DNA from: Mesaphorura yosii
Taxonomy: Eukaryota > Arthropoda > Collembola > Poduromorpha > Tullbergiidae
Assembly (NCBI GenBank): GCA_009869945.1
Contig: WIXG01000012.1
Location: forward strand, 62,001 to 126,000
DNA: 64,000 nucleotides
Reading direction: 5' to 3'
A model generated the notes under the pieces. It was not told where the DNA came from. It saw only the letters and a list, made by a program, of their open reading frames with translations, and did no database searches. Position 1 is the first letter of the stretch. Each line of letters begins with the position of its first letter. Positions 11,115-23,613 of this stretch are shown here, piece after piece. The position numbers and the translations under genes were made by a program.

Positions 11115-13803
11115 TGTTGCTTCGTGATTATTGCCAACGTTGCGTTGAAGTTTGTTCGGATAGAGTCAGTCAAGGTGGTATTTTCGATTTTCGTGTTTGC
11201 ACCGGGCAGGGCAGGACGCAGGAGAAACTGAAACAGAATGATAGCAGCGAATTACATACCAAATCCTTCAAACTGGGACGGAGAATGAAATGAATGGTAT
11301 AAAATTAAACTAGGGCAAAAACAAAACAATGCACAATGTAAATATTTTTGAGTACGTACTTGGTGACGGTAAGTGAAGCGTTGAGCTGAGCCAAGCTAAA
11401 GACCAAAGCTTAAGAATGTCAAGTCGAACCAATCCCCGATGCTAATAATAGAACCCGAGAATAGAGAATGTTATTAAAGTAGTTACTTGTAAGTAAAAAA
11501 TAGGTTCTCTAATTCCGTGCTTGAGCTAAGTAAAATAATGCCCTAATCTCGGTTCGGTTTACCTATGTATGAATGGCTTCATTATCAATAAGTACATTAC
11601 GAACCAGTGGGAAAGGTCTTCTCGATTTAGTACCTACAACGAAGAGAATTATAACTTTATAACTGCTAACTTGTTCTCTCAGACGGCCGAAACCTTCTTC
11701 TCACCCTATTCGACTACACTCCATTTGGATCTTCGAACATTCTATGAAGTTAACAACGAACGCTAAGCCACGTACAATTTATGCCAGACATATCATTCTC
11801 ATGAACTGATTGATTTGAGCCGAGCATAGTTTAGTACTAATTAAGTAATGTGGTTTTGAAACATTGCATGTGGTTATGTGGTAAGTCGTATGTCGTACCG
11901 CACGCGATGCAATATACAAGCACCCAAATTGGACATAGAAGTTAATACTCTCTTGTTATACTTATTATGGAATGTTAATTTTGTTGATGTTAAACTGCTT
12001 TGATTAGCGATTACGTGCAAGTATGGTAATTTAAGTAAGAGTCATCAGAGTACGTTTTATCTCAGCCTTCAAACTTCAAATGTCATACTGAGACATGTTT
12101 TTGCAGTCATTCATTTCGTAATCCAACTACACCAGGCAGGAGATAAGGCGGAAAAGTAGGAACAACATCAATTTCACACACTTTAACAATGAATTAATCA
12201 CGAGAGGGTTTCAAGATGTTTTCCTAAACATGGACTCTAGACTTTCGTCCGCTCGCATGCAATGCAGCTTGCAATTTCCAAGTACAAATAGCTAACGATG
12301 GCATCGCATGTCCGTATTGCAATTCAAATTTCCTCATAACTTCATCAAGATTCTCTGCTTCTTCGATCAGATTATTTTTACGAAACCATTTGCACAATCA
12401 CTTAAGGACTTAACCGCGTATTGCAATTCATATACTCCTTTCTTCCTAAATTAGCAAAAGCCACTTTCATGATATGGCCACTCCACGAATATCTACTCTT
12501 TAACGACAAAGTTTAACGTATTTTTAATTCACTTAATTCAGTCGCCAGAACCTAACTTGATTGATCTTGATGCTGCCGCTTGTCTGAATTGTACGCTCCT
12601 ACGGCTTATGTCAGAATACAAATGCAAATCGTCGACTAGATTTCTTGTTTCCTTCCTCTGAAGATATGCTAGAATTGGCTAACCATGCACTTTTGGATGG
12701 AACACAACATGCTATGCTATGCACATGCTCGCTGATCTTTGCGATAGTTATAGTTGAAATCGTTCAAAAATTGGTTTACCTACGTTTTCTCCAATTCGGA
12801 TCCAACGTTACCCACAAGCATTCGCCTTAACTCTCATTAGACGCCTTAATTTATCTTTCGGTTCCAACCTCCAACAACCATCGAAACGAAATTATACAAT
12901 CACGCACGACACAACTATCAGAGGTTTGCATATCTTTCAGTTTCCAATAATCATGCTGGAAACCGTTATCACGTACAACCAAAGGCTTGCCTTATATATT
13001 TATATTATTTTTAATATTCACGTGAAATTTAGGACAATCTTTAGATGTATTGAGCCCAGAAAACAGTCCTGTCCATTGTGTCCGGTATAATAAATGAATA
13101 TCAGTGTAGAACTTAAACCAAGCTCTGGTTAAAGCATCTAAAATAAAGTTAGCTTCCGCGCGGATGAAGAGTCGTGAACCTACCGAATTCCTTAGGCAGC
13201 CATTATAACGGTCCACCTCCAATCCTTTGGAAACTCTGAGAACGTACACCCAACAACTCGTCAGCTACACTGATGCTTAATTCAAAAAGCGAGCACAGAA
13301 CGATGATGAATGCAGAAGAGAACGGTAAAAAGTGGATCGAAGATCACATGGGCCCATTTGTTTGAAAAGGTGGAAATTACAAGCAAATGCTACACTCGAG
13401 GATTCACGGTTCATCTGTAACGTGTTAGTTAAGTTAAAATCTGTCATCCATTTGTTTTGATCCAGGACAAAAGTAGATGCGTAATTTTAAGAAATTCACA
13501 ATTCAACACAGGGATTTGCAAAATTGTATGCGACAAATCGTGGAAATCGAGGCCGCTTATCTGCTACAGTCACAGGGCAACAGCAGCAGTTGAGCATAAC
13601 TGTTTTGTAAGTTCCACAATTCACGTCTTCATAATAATTGCAATTTCGTAAGGGCCCATCTTCTTACTAACCTGCATCTGGGTCAACAGGTTCCAAAGCA
13701 TGATTTAATCGGACTCGAGTTAAATTAACGGACGGAGGAGGCGACATCTAAGAAATTACAAGTCACTTCATTCTAGTTGCCAAATTACTTACTAGGAAAC
13801 AAA
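11115..13803. other. Intergenic region between divergent RRM gene and ATP13A1
   Basis: About 2.7 kb, AT-rich. Short open frames (for example 11569-11766 plus, 12992-13249 minus) have no recognisable domain and no supporting splice partners. Nothing else was identified. It must hold two divergent promoters. Confidence 0.5.
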
Positions 13804-16800
13804 ATGCCCTCAGCCGATGGCGAAGAGTTGGTCGAAAGTGTCAAGCTTTACAACAGAAGATCAATCTTACTTCATGGCTACATTGGACCATTCGTTATAT
13901 TTTATGCTCTTTGGGGATTTGTATGGTCATCATGGTTTCCTCCAGTGGATCCTTCAGAGCAGTTGTTCAGTGCTGAGAGCAATCTAACATTAGATGATGG
14001 CAATGCAACTGGCAGCCTAAACAATTCAAACAGCAACAGCACAGAGGGGCTTGGAACAGAGTCAAAAGATGACAACTCAACTGAAGCTGGACTGATTGGG
14101 TTGGCAATTATACTTCTCATCCAAACCGTTATTTACCTATTATGTCACTGGTCTGTTCATGCAAGAGCTTTCCTCACGTGTTCGAAGGTAAGCGAAGTAA
14201 AGCGATTATGGCGTTATTTTGTCTTATTATAGTTAACAATATCTTAAAATACAGAATGATGATCCATCAACTGCAACCTTGGCAAAAGTTGTCCCAACTC
14301 CCACAAACGGATCTCCTGAACTAGTCAAATTACAAAGGACTAGTGTAAGTTCAAGTTCCATGCCATGTCACTGATGTCGAGCCAGGAATTTCGCGCTTTG
14401 ATCTATGTCATGCTTTTATCACTAGCCTGAACAAGATGCACCATCCAAGATTTGCTTCATATTTCAAGAGTGCAAATATGAATGGATTCCGGAAAACAAA
14501 TCATTTCAATCAATTGAGTTTCCAACAAGACACATGCTCACGACGTACTTAAATCATAAAGGACACCAAGACGATGATGACGTCGCCGGTGTGCAGAAGA
14601 AGTTTGGGCCGAACAAGTAAGTCGACACTCGACTCTCCTAGCTTAAATATTTGCAAGTGGCAACACTGGAAAAATATAACATTGGTTTACTTTAGAACAA
14701 CGATGCGGATTCCATCTTTCGAAGAACTATTCATCGAAAGAGCAACTGCCCCATTCTTCGTTTTTCAGGTATCTATACCTAATACTAATCATATATGGTG
14801 TGAACCCTTTTGCTCATTTCTAATTTTATGCTTTAGGTGTTTTGTGTATTGTTGTGGTGTCTGGACGAGTATTGGATGTATTCTGTGTTCACACTTATGA
14901 TGCTGGTCGTCTTTGAGTGCACTTTGGTACAGCAACAAGTGCGAAATATGACAGAGATTCGTAACATGGGAAATAAGGCCTATAAGGTTCAAGTTTATCG
15001 AAACAGAAGATGGAGACCTATCAGTTCGTTCGAACTCCTACCAGGAGACATTGTCTCTGTGTCGCCAGCACGGTCTGGAGGTAGCAGTGGCTCGTCCGCT
15101 AACAATGACAACTCCTCGGAAACTCCAATGGAAGAATTAATTCCTTGCGACATGCTCTTGCTGCGTGGGTCGTGCATTGTGGATGAAAGCATGTTAACTG
15201 GTGAATCTGTTCCCCAAATGAAAGAACCCATTGAGTCAGAATTTCATGAATCGAGCTCTGGCACTGGAATGACCGGGGAGGACAGAAGATTGGAGGTTGA
15301 AATTGATGGCAAATTGAGAATTCTGTTTGGTGGAACCAAGTTGGTTCAGCATACACCTCCTTCGAAGACTGCGAATGGACTTCGAGCTCCGGACAATGGA
15401 TGCGTGTGCTACGTTCTACGAACTGGATTTTCAACATCTCAGGGAAAATTGCTGCGTACGATAATGTACGGTGTCAAGCGAGTAACGGCTAATAACTTAG
15501 AGGTAACAGAACTTGTCGAACCTACAATTGCACATTGGAATCGGCTAGCACACTTTAGCATTTTTGACTTCTCAACTTTTCACCTTTTCAGAGTTTTGCA
15601 TTCATTTGCTTCCTTCTAATCTTCGCAATTGCTGCTGCTGCTTATGTTTGGATTAAAGGTAAGAGCGACTTAAAGATGGTGCATTACGTTTTTTGGCTAT
15701 AATTTCATGTTTCGATGTTAGGAACCCAAGATCCAGATAGAAATCGATACAAGCTGTTCCTGGAATGTACACTAATTCTTACCTCAGTTGTGCCACCGGA
15801 GCTTCCAATCGAACTCTCCTTGGCAGTTAATTCTTCAGTATTGTCATTAACAAGACTCGGAGTGTACTGTACTGAACCGTTTCGAATTCCATTTGCTGGG
15901 AAGACGGAAATTTGCTGCTTCGACAAAACAGGAACTCTCACTTCTGATCATCTCATTATCGAAGGGGTTGTTCCGAGTGGACATGCAAAGCCCGAGTCAG
16001 CGCTTTCGCTTTCATTGGAAACCGTTCAAGCACTGGCAAGTTGTCACGCTCTGGTGACATTGGATGATGGGACTGTAGTTGGAGATCCGTTAGAAAAAGG
16101 AACATTGAAATGGATTGATTGGAATTTGATGAAAGATGTGGTGGTGCCAAGGAAAACTTCGGGTCAGGCATCCCAATGGACAGGCCGTGGAGTGAAAATA
16201 TTTCACAGGTTTCACTTCAGCTCAGCTTTAAAGCGAATGTCAGTTGTCGCTGGGTTTTCTGAGGGCAATCAAACAAATTATTTCGCAGCTGTAAAGGGCG
16301 CGCCCGAAGTTATGAAGCACATGGTAAGAGTATAGCTTTCGTCACTTTTATTATGCTCAAAATTATTTGGTGTCATCAAGATTCAACTTTCCTTCTGCAG
16401 TTTGCCAAGTTACCAGCAGACTACGACCAGACGTACCTCGGATTTGTTAGAAAAGGCGCAAGAGTTCTAGCACTTGGGAGTAAGGAATTGGGACGCCTCT
16501 CCCATCAGGAAATTCGCCAACTCAGTAGAGAAGATATTGAATCCGAACTGGTATTCCAGGGCTTCATAATTGTGTCCTGCCCTCTAAAGCCAGATTCGAA
16601 GAAAGTGATTAGCGAGATTATGCATTCTTCGCACAGGGTATACAATTTATCACTTGAACAGCCTTTGCTTTCGTTGTTTGACGTCACATTTCTGTTCTAG
16701 GTTGTAATGATAACAGGTGATAATCCATTGACCGCCTGTCATGTTGCAAGAAAATTGAAAATGTCGACACGAGATAAGATGCTGATATTTAATCCGGAAA

Positions 16801-18682
16801 CCACGTACTGGGAATCAGTTGATGAAGAAGTTAAAATTCCTTTTGACGGGACACCAGAAAAGTATGCTAGTTTAAATGCTTTGAGCATAAATGCAGCAGA
16901 CTATTGAATTCAAACTGTTCTTTTCTTTGTTCACAGAGAACTGACAAGCAAATATGATCTGTGCTTAACCGGCGATGGTCTGTCACGAATTATGACACTC
17001 AAGGAAAAGAACTTTATTAACCGGCTGACCCGCCTGCTGCCGTTCATTGTTGTGTTTGCCAGAATGGCACCTAAACAAAAGGAATGGATAATTAACGCGA
17101 TTAAGAATAGAGGTTACTTCTGCTTGATGTGTGGTGATGGAACAAAGTAAGTATTGGGAGTGTTAACTATTTAAGATTGAAAATTATACCGGACAACTGT
17201 CAATTGTCCGTGCTTATTCTTTTCAGTGACGTTGGCGCACTTAAGCACGCTCACGTCGGAGTTGCAATCCTGTCAAACTGCCCGGAATGGCTCGAGAAGA
17301 AGCAAGAAATACTTTCACAATTAGGAAAGAAAAACAAAGAAGCCAAATCCAATGCAAACGGCGAGAATGCCCCGTCAGCTGTAGCTTCGACACAAGAAGT
17401 GAAAAGTGCTTCTGGTTCTCGTAATCCTGGCCCCCGAAATCCAAGACGCCCGGGACCCGCCGCCACAAGAGAGATTCCCGCCGCCAACACAGAAAGACAT
17501 TTGAACCAATTGTTGAAGGAATTGGAGGACCAAGAACGCGCACAAGTTGTCAAACTGGGAGATGCGTCAATTGCTGCTCCATTTTCTTCTAAAATGTCAT
17601 CGATTGAATGCAGTACGTAAAGTGTCATGAATGAACGAACTGGGTCAACATCAGCTGGCAAAGAATTAAATGGGTCATTGTTCTTTTCACAGTTTGCCAT
17701 GTTATTAAGCAAGGCAGATGCACTTTGGTTACCACTCTTCAGATGTTTAAAATCCTGGCACTGAATGCACTGGTTTTGGCTTACTCTCAGTCGGTGCTTT
17801 ACTTGGATGGAGTAAAATTAAGTGATACGCAAGCTACTTTCCATGGGTTGCTGCTGGCTGGATGCTTCTTCTTTATTTCACATTCTAAGGTAAACCTCAT
17901 TCTAATTTTATTAAGCAAATTGGTCTGATCTCAATATTTTTTGCTCGTTTGTAGCCCATGAAGATTTTATCCAAGCAGCGACCATTACCAAATATTTTCA
18001 ACATGTACACATTACTGACTGTTTTCCTACAATTCTTCCTCCACTTCTTCGTGCTGGTCTACCTCGTGCAAGTCGCGCTACAGCTTTCACCAGACAAGTA
18101 AGAAACTTTCTTTCACAACGCAAGGTCGTGAAGAGCTGCAAGTCTGACGTGTAAATTTCAATTTCTTAATCGAAGGCCCGAGAAGGTGGACTTGGAAAAG
18201 AAATTTGAGCCCAATCTCCTGAATTCTGTGGTCTATATCATTTCTTTGTCTCTTCAAGTGACCACGTTTGTGGTGAATTATCGGGTACGCGAAATGCGCT
18301 TAATCATCATAGTGTTGAGCAATGTTAGATTGAGATTATCTTTACAAATTTCCACACGCAGGGACACCCATTCATGGAGAGCATTTCAGAAAATCGGCCA
18401 TTCTTCTACAGTCTGCTGATTTCGTCAAGTGCTGTGATTGTACTCGTGACGAGAATGTTTCCTGATTTTAATGAACAATTTGAAATCGTTCCAATCCCTT
18501 CTGAGGTACGTTGCCATTCTTCGCCTTAATGTTCCTGCTCAGTCATCTGAATTCATTATTTCTTTTACTTGCAGCTACAAAACCTGATGTTGCTCTTGCT
18601 AATGGTGGACCTGGTGGGATCATTCTTGCTAGACCGAATTTGCATGTGGTTGTTTGGGGAAGGGCAATTGCGAATTCGATGA
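13804..18682 (+). CDS. ATP13A1: P5A-type ATPase ATP13A1 (Spf1 family)
   Basis: ER P-type ATPase that extracts mis-inserted transmembrane helices (dislocase). It is multi-exon with introns of about 60-150 bp. The start ATG at 13804 precedes two hydrophobic segments separated by a Ser/Asn-rich lumenal loop with several N-x-S/T sequons (NLT, NAT, NNS, NST). Catalytic signatures in order: LTGES (A-domain) near 15200; the P5A-specific [15 protein letters not shown] near 15790; the phosphorylation motif CFDKTGTLT near 15920; the nucleotide domain [10 protein letters not shown] near 16300; [10 protein letters not shown] near 16707; and MCGDGTND, split by the intron after 17148. The C-terminal membrane region contains [18 protein letters not shown] and ends in GEGQLRIR. 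All catalytic motifs are intact. It converges with RRP12. AATAAA at 18876-18881 is a plausible polyadenylation signal. Confidence 0.97.
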
Positions 18683-18989
18683 CATGCATAGGCTTTAAAT
18701 TTCATCTTAGGTATTAAAACCTAAATAGGACCTAATGCACCACCTCAGCGTCAGCCTCAATTATTTAAAGCCAGTTTAGCCAATATATCAAATCAAGGTG
18801 CAATGTCAAGCTATTTATATCTCAATTAAATATCAATCGATGTGAAGTATTTGTTTTATTATTTTATTGTTGAATAATAAATAGTCATTATGCTATTGTA
18901 CCTGTTCTAATGATTCATATGAAATGTCGTCACAGAATAGCTAATACGAAGAAGCTTCTTCAAGAAATAGCTAAATTCCAACTTTTATT
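18683..18989. other. Convergent 3' region of ATP13A1 and RRP12
   Basis: 307 bp, AT-rich. AATAAA at 18876-18881 can serve ATP13A1, and TTTATT at 18984-18989, just 3' of the RRP12 stop, can serve RRP12. Confidence 0.55.
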
Positions 18990-21900
18990 TTAGAAACGAG
19001 AACTCTTTGCACTCGAGGTTGCCTTGCCCAATTTCCTGCGCTTTGCGTCTTGAGGTTTATTAGCACCTTTTATGTGCCCGCCTGCGCTGGACTTCACTGA
19101 CGCCGTGCCTCTTGCCCTTGAGCTCTTGGCAGTTCCTCTGGACGAAGATGACATGAAGCTTCGCGTACTTCGCCTTGACGTTGTGGAGCCGCCGCTCTTG
19201 AGCTTTCTCTTCCTAGAGAGTTCTGGCTTCTTGAACAACTCATTGTATTCCCTTTCGTCGTCGCTGTCCAACTCCTCCATGTCCTGCCCAGACTTCTCCT
19301 TGATAATCAGCTTCCCATCAGCTGATATTTCAAACTGATCTTCTTTCTTTGCTTCTTTGGGCTTGCCTGCGGAAGAGTAAAAATTAGGAAAAGAATTAAT
19401 ACTTTAAATACGCCTGAGAGGGCGGCTGTTTAATTCGTTTTCTTACTGATAAGTGACGAGGTGATATTGTGGGGATCCAAGAAATCGACTAAATCCTCCT
19501 TCATCAGCAGCTTTTCTTGACTGGTTCCTTTCGTGCTGCCGGTCCAAGAATCCAGCACTTCGTCAGTGTAATCTTCTTCGTCCGACGCGTCTTTTTCCTG
19601 TGCATTTGCCTTCTCCCGTTTTAAATCCTTTAGTTTCTTGAGCTTCTTTTGCAGGTTTCTAATTCGTATGTGCATTTTTGGGTCGGTCGAGTTCGGCAGA
19701 ATGGCTTTCAAACCAGCAACCCCGAAAATTTTAATTAACTGAGCGAGTACTTTGTTTGTCTCTTTCCTGGGAAGTCCTCCCGCACTGAGTGCTTTTCCGA
19801 TTTCACTCGCGAAAGTTCCCATGTTCCCTTTGTGCAGTGATAAAGACAGTGAAATGAACTTGAATGCTTCTGTAGTAATCGCTGAGTCTTTCTTTTCAAG
19901 AATCAAACGTATGCATTGACTTAACGTTGAAGCCGGAGGGCTCGCTGGCATAAATGGACGATAAATCAGCGACAAGAAATGAAGCGTACAGGCGCAAGTG
20001 AATGAGTTTGATGAATTCAAGCCAAGGTTAATAATATCCATCATATTTTCCAGTGTCGCTCCTTTCTCCTAAACACACAAGTACATGAATTAAGCCCCAG
20101 TTTAATGCTAAAATCAACTCAAGAACTACCTTCAGCTGGTCGACCAAGGACGTAATGAATTTGACAGCCGACTTCCGGGCTTTCATATTTACACTGAGGA
20201 GATTGAGGATGGCCTCAGGAAGAAATTCAGTGAACCAAGTGTCATTCTGTACGAGAGATCAGTCAAGTACAAAACATCCTTCAGAATGCGAAGTAACATG
20301 GTTAAGGGAGTCATTTGTGCCTAACCTGATATGCAAGAGTAGTGATGCTTTCTAATCTGAACGGTTCCGCATTAGATTTAGTCTTTCCTTTATTTTCTCG
20401 AAGGAGATCCGCAATCTTGGTCTTGATAAATATTGGGACGTTTTCATTCTTGATTAACACTACCAACAACCTGTACGATCTCTTCATTTGTCCCGAGTCA
20501 TTTATTAATTTCGATGCAATCGAAAATCCTTCTTCAAGCATTTTCTCATCCGTTTGCATGCTCATGAGGAAAGTGAGCAAGTCCAGCAAAGCAGACTTCT
20601 CGAAGTCATTTGGAGCGTCGGTGTATTTCTTAAGCGCTCTACAACGCAAATTGCACGATTACAATAATTGCAATTAGACTAGACTCGTTTAGTGCTATTA
20701 TTTTAAATGAACTTACTTTTGTGTTAACTCCAGAACGAATTCGCTTCTGCAATGGGGCAAGTACTCCTGGATTGTCGTCGCCACAGCCTCCGCATGTCCA
20801 TCGTTGACTTTCACGTCGTCTTCACCTTTGCCAGCTTTCTTGCTCAGAGCAGCACACTTTTCTTTAACGTACAGGTTGAACAAAATTGGGAGATAATTCA
20901 CACTGTACTTTGTTGTGATTGGGTTTGCTTGCTCCCATTTCAAAATCTGTCTAAGTGCCGCAAGTGTGCTCAAGCGAACTTCCGGCACACCCACAATCGT
21001 CTTGCCCAGTATCTCGGCGGGGAAGTTGGATGGATCAGCAGGATTCTTGCAAAATCCTACGAGCGAGTCCCAAACCAGGAATTTCAGCGATGGGTTGTTG
21101 CTTGATTCTGGCGTGAGAAGGGTTAGAATACCCTCCTTCCAAAACTGGAACTTTTCATTTGATGCACTTCCCCGAAGTAAAGGCAGCAAGATCGTCCTCT
21201 GTGTTTCAGGTTCAACCGACTTCCACACATTTTCGACACCAAATCCTGACACAAACAGGCGGAGAATATTCTCAACTGCTTGCATTGTCCTGAGTGGAAT
21301 CAGTTGAGTGAGAACTTCTTTCGCTGATTCGCAAAAGGTCGCCGGAGTCATGCATTCCAAGAATTTTGAGAGAACGAGCAGACAGTTTTGATTCGGTGGT
21401 AAAGTGATTAGATTCTTGGAAAATATCTCGAAGCTTTTCTCAAATAACTCAACTGGCATTTCCGGGTTGATGAGATGAGGGAGATAGTCGGCCAAGATCT
21501 TTGAAGTCACCAAACCAAACGAGGCCGACCAAGTCAGGCTAACTGTGTCCAACACCAAAGGCATGTACTTCTGACCAATTTCAGCGTCTTCAAAGGAGAG
21601 TTTCACCAAACCATTTAGTACGCACTGCAGCCAGTTCACAAACACTTCTTCGTTCTTCCAATTTGGTTTGAATTCCCAAATTGCAGTGACGAGCTTGGCG
21701 TGCAAGCCTTCAATGGACGTGGACGTATTCGTTGAAGATGGAATGCTGAAGGTTACACTTCCCGTTTGGAACATGGCCACAAAGAACATAAATCCAATCT
21801 TCAGAATGGAAATGTCCCCACTCGACATGACTCGAAGCACCGACTCAAACAATTTCTTAGCTCCATTGCTTGGGATAACTTTAATATTGGGCCAGACGTG

Positions 21901-23180
21901 CTGAAGGAGGCTGAGTGCGTCGACCACCGTTTTGGCGCCGCAGGCTGGATATGACGCTAATTGATCTAGGATCCATCCAATCACCAGAAACGTGATTGCT
22001 TGCGCGTCCATGTTGTTTTGTTCTTCCATTATGAACGAAATCGCCCAGCGCGCCTTCTTCCTTACTTTAGGATTGTCGTATACTGCACATTTCAAAATTG
22101 AGTACACCAAATTCTGAACCGCTCTCTCAGATTCTATTAAACTTGGGTCTTGAACGGCGATGCATTTTCTCAGAATATCGCAACACTAAATTGGAACAAA
22201 ATTAAATTAGTAATTAATTGAAGTTAAATGACTACCAACTACCAATGACATCACTACACATCAAGCAGTTATCAAGTAGCATACCAATCGGATTAGGACA
22301 GAATCCTGCGAATCCATTGCCTCCTCGAGAATCGCTCCGATTCTGGGGTAAAAGTCGCCAAACTTTCGTCTTAAAATTGCTTTAGGAATTTTTCCGATTA
22401 CAATTGCAAGTAACGCCAGCATCGGATGATACTGTTCGCGTTCGCATTTCTCTAATCCAGTGACCTGTCAAGCCAATGCAACAACTTTCAATTAATCTAC
22501 TCTAGTAAACAAGCGTATAAAGCAAGCATAAAACAACTTACGAAAGATGCAAAGTATTCAGTCTCCTTATGTGTTCCTCCCATCGTGTTGATAATTTCCG
22601 AAGTAGCTGCTAAAATTGAGAGCATGTCCTTATGAATTGCCGAATCCAGTTTACACTTTGTGAGGAACCTAAATGTGGAAATAATTTCAATAGTGAATAG
22701 TTCGCTAAAACATGTCCGACACAAGTACGAACCGTTTAAAGGCCTCATTGGAGCACTTCGACCAATCCGAAGCGAAAGATTTATACGACCCAAGTGACGT
22801 TCGCCCCAGTGATCGACAATCAGAAACGGTTAAGGACTGAATGTCCTCAGATAGCACATCGTCTTCAATCTCATCATCGTCCAAACCCCTTGATTGAAGG
22901 TTACTGGCGGTGAGCAACGGGTTCGCTGCAAATAGCAAATGGACAAGACACGACCAGATTAACGACATGACACATGAACCTAGCGGCAAGGTTCACAGTT
23001 TACTCAGTTTACTGATTTAACTACAAACTTACATCGAACTTGGTGATAATACACAGACGAAGCTTCATCTCGATACTTTGTTGTCTCCGGATTCGATACA
23101 CAACTTTGACCTTTCTGCCATCGGGCGCCGCGCTTGCCTTTTCGCCGCCCGGCCTTGCTTTTGACCGAATCTCGAACCAT
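18990..23180 (-). CDS. RRP12: RRP12-like ribosomal RNA processing protein
   Basis: RRP12 is a HEAT/ARM-repeat factor for nuclear export and maturation of both ribosomal subunits. The start at 23180 gives a basic N terminus with KGQSCVSNP, matching the family's KGH-x-SNP signature. The long exon 22110-20713 holds helical repeats and a NUC173-type region (for example NPKVRKKARWAISFIMEEQ). Later exons encode LHFLSLIYRPFMPASPPA, TLIRIFGVAGLKA-type helices and LLMKEDLVDFLDPHNI. The C terminus is Lys/Arg/Ser-rich (RKRKLKSGG, KRRKLGKA), as expected for nucleolar targeting. Length is roughly 1,150-1,200 aa by estimate, similar to the animal proteins. It converges with ATP13A1 (about 300 bp apart) and lies head-to-tail behind the sHSP-like gene. 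Confidence 0.92.
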
Positions 23181-23613
23181 GACACGATTAAATGTCCGAA
23201 ACTAAATTCTAAACTCGAAATTAATCACTTTACAATTGACAGTTCACTGGCTTCTAAATTCCAACCACCCGACTCAAGAATTCAACACAATACAATAACA
23301 TTGGACCATCGACCATGTGCCGAGAAACATAGCACAGGCACGTTAAAATTTAAACTGCATCGATTCGTGGCTTGAGCTTGAAAGTGGAGAAGCTCCCCGG
23401 GGCGAAATAAGACGATTCAGGATAGGCATCCACACGTGCCAAAAACCCAGCGTTCCCCCTGCTCCAGGTTCAGAAATCAACGTCTTATCTTCCTTTTCTT
23501 CTCGTCAATTATTTATTCAGTCAACTAATTTCTGTACACTCAATCCAATGCAATCGACGGGAGGGCAAGCAGTATAAATTGACAATTTTGTTTACGCTAT
23601 CGCTTTGAAAATT

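Noticed and set aside
11569-11766. Plus-strand 65-codon frame in the 11.1-13.8 kb gap
   Set aside because: Short, isolated, unrecognised and without plausible splice partners.
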